NCBI RefSeq assembly: GCF_029168945.1
Contig: NW_026870037.1
Span: 2,232,001 to 2,296,000 of the forward strand
From: Cannabis sativa
Taxonomy: Eukaryota > Streptophyta > Magnoliopsida > Rosales > Cannabaceae
Direction of reading: 5' to 3'
Length of the DNA: 64,000 bases
The position numbers and the translations under genes were made by a program. Numbering within the stretch: position 1 is the stretch's first letter; every line of letters starts with the position of its first letter. The notes under the pieces are model-generated. The model saw nothing but the letters and a program-made list of their open reading frames with translations. It did no database searches and was not told where the DNA came from. Positions 59,400 to 64,000 of this stretch are shown here, in pieces.

Positions 59400-59575
59400 T
59401 TGTCTCGTTAAAAACCTTGCCAGAAAAACCCAGTGGGACAAAATCTGAGCTAAGGAAAAGAGTACAATATATATTTCATATTCATAATTATTTGCAAGTT
59501 GCCTCGTTAAAAACCTTGCCAGGAAAACCCATAGGGACAAAACCTGAACTAAGGAAAAAAGAGTGCAACATGAAT
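59400..59575 (-). repeat. Two copies of a 99-bp 3' non-coding unit
   Basis: CTCGTTAAAAACCTTGCCAG followed by AAAACCCA-(G/A)GGGACAAAA and AAGGAAAA-AGAGT starts at about 59402 and again at about 59501. A third, weaker form begins near 58953. They lie between RNase H and the hairpin array, in the non-coding 3' part of the element. The antisense frame reading FLARFLTRQLA twice reflects the duplication. Confidence 0.85.
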
Positions 59576-59659
59576 ATGTCTCCCCCTCATGCACATATGA
59601 TCCATAATTCTTTTGGTGATAATATATCTCATAAGATTATTGTTATCACTTTTAAAATT

Positions 59660-62600
59660 TCACCATATATAATCTTTGATCATATATTTTCTATAACTCT
59701 TCCAGAGTATGTATGGACTTTCTAAATTATAGATGAGGGGTTCGTGGAACATTAGTCTTTATCCAACTAATTGTATCATTCATGTGTGTACACAATTTTG
59801 TTCATACGAAAATTTAAAATTTCAAGTAGATATGAACATAACACATTAATGATATTATAAATTTCATTTGTGACAATGATGGTACTCCAATACCATATAT
59901 ATATTCCATCTTGTTTTATGATCTTAATTTCCATATCAAATGATCATATATCTATAATTCTTGATACATACGAAGTACTTCGGGACTTCAATACTAATGA
60001 ACAAACTTTATACATTAATATTTCTCGAAATACAAAAGAAATAAAAGTTTGTTCTTCAATTAATCAAAAACTCTTCAAGAGTCTATCACAACGTATAATT
60101 TACGTATTTATATTGCATAGACAACCATAGGTATTTTTCAAATAATAATTTACTTACATGTCTTTATTTCATACAAAGATCTTTGTCATATAGTGCGCGC
60201 GACTTTGAATTTATATCACTTAAGACATGTATTAAATTCTTCTAGAATTTTTAGATAAGGCTTATTTCAAATTCTCACTACATTAGGAGCTCCAAATAAA
60301 TAACCTTTTGTTGCAACATTTATGTGACGCTTATAAATCCTCATAAAATATATTCCAGGCTATAATCAAATCATGATTATATTTTCTCAATATTTAAGCC
60401 TTACTTCAATCAATCTCATGTCTATGCAAACTTTGTACAACAATTCATTATGTACAAATACATATATGCAAATTTCTCATTAGAAATATTTATTTGCACA
60501 CCCTACAGGTCTTACTTCACTTTATGTGAGTAAATTTGCCTGGATTGCGTCATAATATTTTGGCCAAAAATCAAAATGTATGTCGATGATTCTCGACAAA
60601 TCTAATACCATGATCCTTGCTATCTCATGTTAGTTTATTGCATATGCAAACATTCAATATTTATTGTCGACAAAATTTTTAATAAATGATAATTTCCTCC
60701 CATATTGACATAACTTATAGAGATCTCTTTAAATTACATATTTTTCAAATATGTTTATCATTTATAGGTACCTATATAGAATCACTTCAGGGATTCAATT
60801 ATGATCAAATGTGTTATGTCTAACTTCTCTTGGGAGTCTTTTAGAGTACCGTTTTCATCACGGTTATCATTTTAATACTTTATAACATTAAGGTATCTCC
60901 ATGAGTACCTCTAGATTTAACAACTTCAGGGCAAATCAAATGAACATTTATTAATAATTTCTACATTGTTCATTTACGCTTCAGGCGTTTTCAACTCATT
61001 CTATCTCAACTTTGAATAATATTGATTTGCAGTTGGTATATATCATTTTGAACTATATTGTTCTTATATACTTTGTGCAATGATCATTTTTCAAAAATTA
61101 TCATCGATCCCAACTGCTTCTCTCCCCCTGATCGAGAGAAATTTTAAAAATTGTGATATCTAATAATATTAATATACCTGTAGGGATTTCAGTATATCAC
61201 AATGAATCAATATTTGTTTAAACTCATATATACTATATGACATTGAACTTCAGGTTCAATAAACTTCAGTTTCAAGTTCAATCCTTATGAACTTAATTCA
61301 TTTCTAAGAATGAGTCATACGTGTATAATTAGAAATACATAAATTTACACATTTTGTAAATGCATGATTATATAATCTTATCACATCGATAAGAAACTAT
61401 GCAATAAAAATCTAACAATGGCTCAAGATTGTTAAGAAAATATAATTTAAATATTTTCTATGTGCAAATATATGCACATTCTTCTTTTGAGCCTTATAAA
61501 TTAACAATGAGAAGAATCTTCTGGTTCTTCAACAAAATTTAGTCAAATTCTTTGACAATTTATTGCATATGATTGATCATGTCAAAATAATTCAATTCAT
61601 GAACTTCAGGTTCACTATAATTTGTATTTCAATGAAACTTTCACAAGGTAATGTAAAATCACTACAACATATAAGTAATCATAAAAAGTTTCATTTTTAT
61701 ATACACGAATAATATAATTATATTATTCTCCAAAACATATACACTCTTCAGGAGTCACTATTATATGTTTATCAAACTTTATATTTCTTCAGGAATCACT
61801 ATCATCAATTCAATGATGTGTATAATTTAAAAGATACATGACAACTTCATCATGTTATTGTAATGGTCAAATAGATATAACCATAATATATCATTCATTT
61901 TTCCTGGTATCTTTTTAACAAGTCGTCTAATTTATTAATAGACTATTCATCAGTCTAATTATCATGACTTGATATATTATATATTTAAATGTACAACCAG
62001 TACATATAATAAGTTATTTCTTATCACTTTTATAACTAGATAAAAGTTATACATCTAGGTACATACAAATATATTTTACTACTCCAAGTAGCAATTGTAT
62101 GTAAGACTTCTTCAGGAAGCTTTTCAAATAATCATTTTGTGATTCTTTATCACTTTGATTATATTGGATCACTAACAAATGTTAGTAAGTTATATATTCA
62201 CTTCTGGGAATATGCAAACTGAATTATATAGTAACTATATATATACATATCCTGTACTAACAATAGTTTGAAACTATTGATTTCAAGAAATAATAAAATA
62301 TGTATATATTAATTTGCTTTTGGCATTGCCAATATATGTGAAATCTATATTCTTTGAAATAGAATTTCATGTCTATTCATTCTCTTTAGGGAATGATATT
62401 TAAATATTCTAAATGTACAATAAATTTGTACAATTCACATTCTATTCAATAATCAAGTATACTTTTATCTTGATTATAAGTATGTCCGTACTACAGGTAC
62501 GCGACCACTATTATTCAATTCCACACATGATATATAAATTTCATGCACTTTGATTGTGTGTGGTATCTCATCTTTTGGTTGTTTCCACTTTTTTCTGGAA

Positions 62601-63560
62601 ATATTTGAGTAGTAAATAATGTCATTGATTATTTAAAATCATTACATTCACTTCGGGGAATGACGTTGAACAAGTAGAACATTATTATAAATTTCTTAAA
62701 AATTTATTACTTGTTCATCCATAAAAATATAAGAAATTACTCAACAATTTCTTTTACGATATTTCAAAGAATATATGAATGCAATTTTTGCATAGTCTCC
62801 AAGATGTATGCAAAATTTAATCTTTAATATATGTCAGATTCAATAATTTCCAACATTGCAAGTAATAACAATGTATAATAACATGACTAATACGAGGAAT
62901 CTTTAAAAGTAATTGACTTCAATTCGTATCATTCTCTGCAGGGAATGATGAACAATAAATACATGCCTCATGTATTTAAATAACATTAGTCATGCTCATT
63001 GTTATTCTTATACTTTGATGTTTCAATGCAATTTTCTTAATATTCTTTTTGGATATTCAAAACCCACTATAAAATTGCATCAATAATAATCATTTTTAAT
63101 GATTCTTTAGTTGTATTCACATAAATACAATCATTTTTTTTTTTGACAAATATAAAACATTTACTTCAGGAAATATTTGTCAAAATCTATATCGATATTA
63201 GATTACTTTTCATTGCCCTCAAAGAATACAAGAACATATATATAAATATGTATTCATCTCTTTCATTATATATCCATCAACTATATAATGAATATTACAT
63301 TTGCATAATCTTCAGGATATATGCAAGATTTTATTGAGGACGCATAATCATCAGGATATATGCAATATTTTATCGAGGATGCATAATCTTCGGGATATAT
63401 ACAATTTTTTATCGATGATGCATAATCTTCAGGATATATGTAATATTTTATCGATGATGCATAATCTTCAGGATATATGCAATATTTTATCGATGATGCA
63501 TAATCTTTAGGATATATGCAATATTTTATCGATAATACATAATCTTTTGGATATATGTAT
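59660..63560 (-). repeat. Hairpin array of element C
   Basis: About 3.9 kb with no protein-like frame, made of closely spaced short inverted repeats. Perfect stems include 60736-60754 (8 bp), 61242-61260 (7), 61274-61294 (7), 61413-61434 (7), 61460-61479 (7), 62060-62103 (9), 62261-62279 (8), 62449-62477 (9), 62668-62716 (9), 62957-62977 (9), 63026-63080 (10), 63141-63185 (13) and 63262-63292 (11), plus a 22-bp perfect palindrome at 61707-61728. At least ten stems enclose TTCAG or a close variant as loop. Stems differ from one hairpin to the next. Function unknown; structured RNA of the element transcript is one possibility. Confidence 0.75.
63301..63545 (-). repeat. Six to seven 39-bp tandem repeats, each a hairpin
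   Basis: The unit is GCATAATCTTCAGGATATAT followed by GCAATATTTTATCGATGAT. In each copy GCATA pairs with TATGC and ATC with GAT around TTCAG. The unit length is a multiple of three and lacks stops on both strands. A 116-codon minus-strand frame therefore reads a 13-residue repeat (IYPEDYASSIK-type), and a 69-codon plus-strand frame reads HNLQDICNILS-type repeats. I regard these frames as by-products unless evidence of translation is found. Confidence 0.85.
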
Positions 63561-63871
63561 AATTTATATAGATTTTCTCTATCATATCGTAGGCACACAT
63601 ATATTGTAAATATTATGAATGATAAGAACATAATATATATATGAAATTAATAATAAATATATAAAAACATATACATACATATATAATATATAGATATATA
63701 GATAAAAAGAAAAAGGAAACCAAATGATTCTTGAAATTGTTTCAGTCAGATGAGTACATATATAAATATATATTTAGTGTATCGTGACTTTGAAACAATT
63801 CAAGAACTTTAACAAAATACTTACATTGGGTCTTAGGCAGAGATTCATGCTTGAAGCTTGGACAGAGACTC

Positions 63872-64000
63872 GTGCTGATAACATGTTATAAAATAATATA
63901 AAATAATATAAAGTAGATGAGAAGAAAGAAGAAGATGAAGAGAGAAAGAGAAAGTGTGAGAATTTCTGAGTTGTTTATTCCAATGGGGTGAACTTCTATT
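63872..64000 (-). repeat. 5' LTR of element C (partial) and primer-binding site
   Basis: The LTR starts at 63884 and runs off the window. On the minus strand the adjoining 63872-63883 reads TGTTATCAGCAC, similar to the initiator-Met tRNA site TGGTATCAGAGC with three differences. Its 117 visible bases match 58680-58796 closely. Confidence 0.78.

Larger units (their letters stand above)
58680..64000 (-). mobile_element. Element C: non-autonomous copia-type LTR element with hairpin array, truncated by window end
   Basis: Near-identical LTR starts, TGTTATAAAATAATATAAAA, occur at 58680 and 63884. The left LTR ends ATAACA at 58927 and is followed on the minus strand by the purine tract ATCCAAGGGGGAG. 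A tRNA-like primer site lies beside the right LTR, so the element reads right to left. The internal region is 4956 bp. Only worn RNase H survives at its 3' end; gag and the rest of pol are absent, and most of the space is the hairpin array. It must depend on enzymes made elsewhere. Confidence 0.82.

Noticed and set aside
59394..59594. 66-codon frame with duplicated FLARFLTRQL text
   Set aside because: It reads the antisense of a duplicated 99-bp non-coding unit near the 3' LTR; the repeated peptide only reflects that duplication.
63301..63545. CRISPR-like appearance of regular 39-bp repeats
   Set aside because: The units are directly contiguous with no unique spacers, and this is plant transposon DNA.

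Overview
The window looks like repeat-dense intergenic DNA of a flowering plant, probably a eudicot. It is very AT-rich and holds no intact host gene that I can support. Ty1/copia, Ty3/gypsy, LINE, hAT, CACTA-like and Mutator-like remnants are stacked inside one another. I do not assign a species. Most calls rest on element ends, target-site duplications (TSDs) and short protein motifs read directly from the sequence.

Layout. Positions 1-12751 are a decayed copia-type element (family 1, LTR about 1.9 kb, TG...CA ends) in a tandem form: internal region, LTR, partial internal region, LTR; its 5' LTR lies left of the window. 12752-13376 is the end of a gypsy-type LTR. 13377-16500 is a 5'-truncated LINE (reverse transcriptase, zinc-binding domain, RNase H, poly-A) split by a solo LTR at 15022-15899. 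16636-22343 holds two CACTA-like elements; the second (TSD AAA) carries a TIR element with a captured NB-ARC resistance-gene fragment and a hAT element (TSD CCCTAATC).

23124-42904 is one low-copy copia element on the minus strand (copia D), about 5 kb of its own sequence stretched to 19.8 kb by four insertions: a complete family-1 element (23833-33980, TSD TATCC), two family-1 solo LTRs (TSDs GATAT and CATCT) and a long-TIR element full of GGTCCGA palindromes (TSD TAGTAATT). 42905-46667 is the least repetitive part, with one Mutator-type MITE (10-bp TSD) and one 44-codon ORF of unknown status. 46668-58679 holds a CACTA-like MITE, two related hAT MITEs in opposite orientation, a minus-strand gypsy 3' end interrupted by an 885-bp hAT that itself carries a solo LTR, a worn LTR fragment, and a decayed gene resembling the DUF1985/Ulp1-type genes that plant transposons carry.

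58680-64000 is a second copia-type element (element C, minus strand, 248-bp LTR) whose gag-pol is almost gone. In its place is about 3.9 kb of closely packed short hairpins. Many have different, self-complementary stems around the same TTCAG-type loop, and the array ends in seven 39-bp tandem hairpins. This is the strongest candidate for something undescribed. Family 1 carries its own AT-rich hairpin zone in its 5' non-coding part.

The parts work together only as transposon biology: promoters (conserved TATA boxes), tRNA primer sites and polypurine tracts in the LTR elements, dead proteins within them, and non-autonomous copies that must have used enzymes supplied elsewhere. Copies of family 1 also differ repeatedly at CAG/CTG sites in a way that looks more like sequencing error at methylated sites than evolution.
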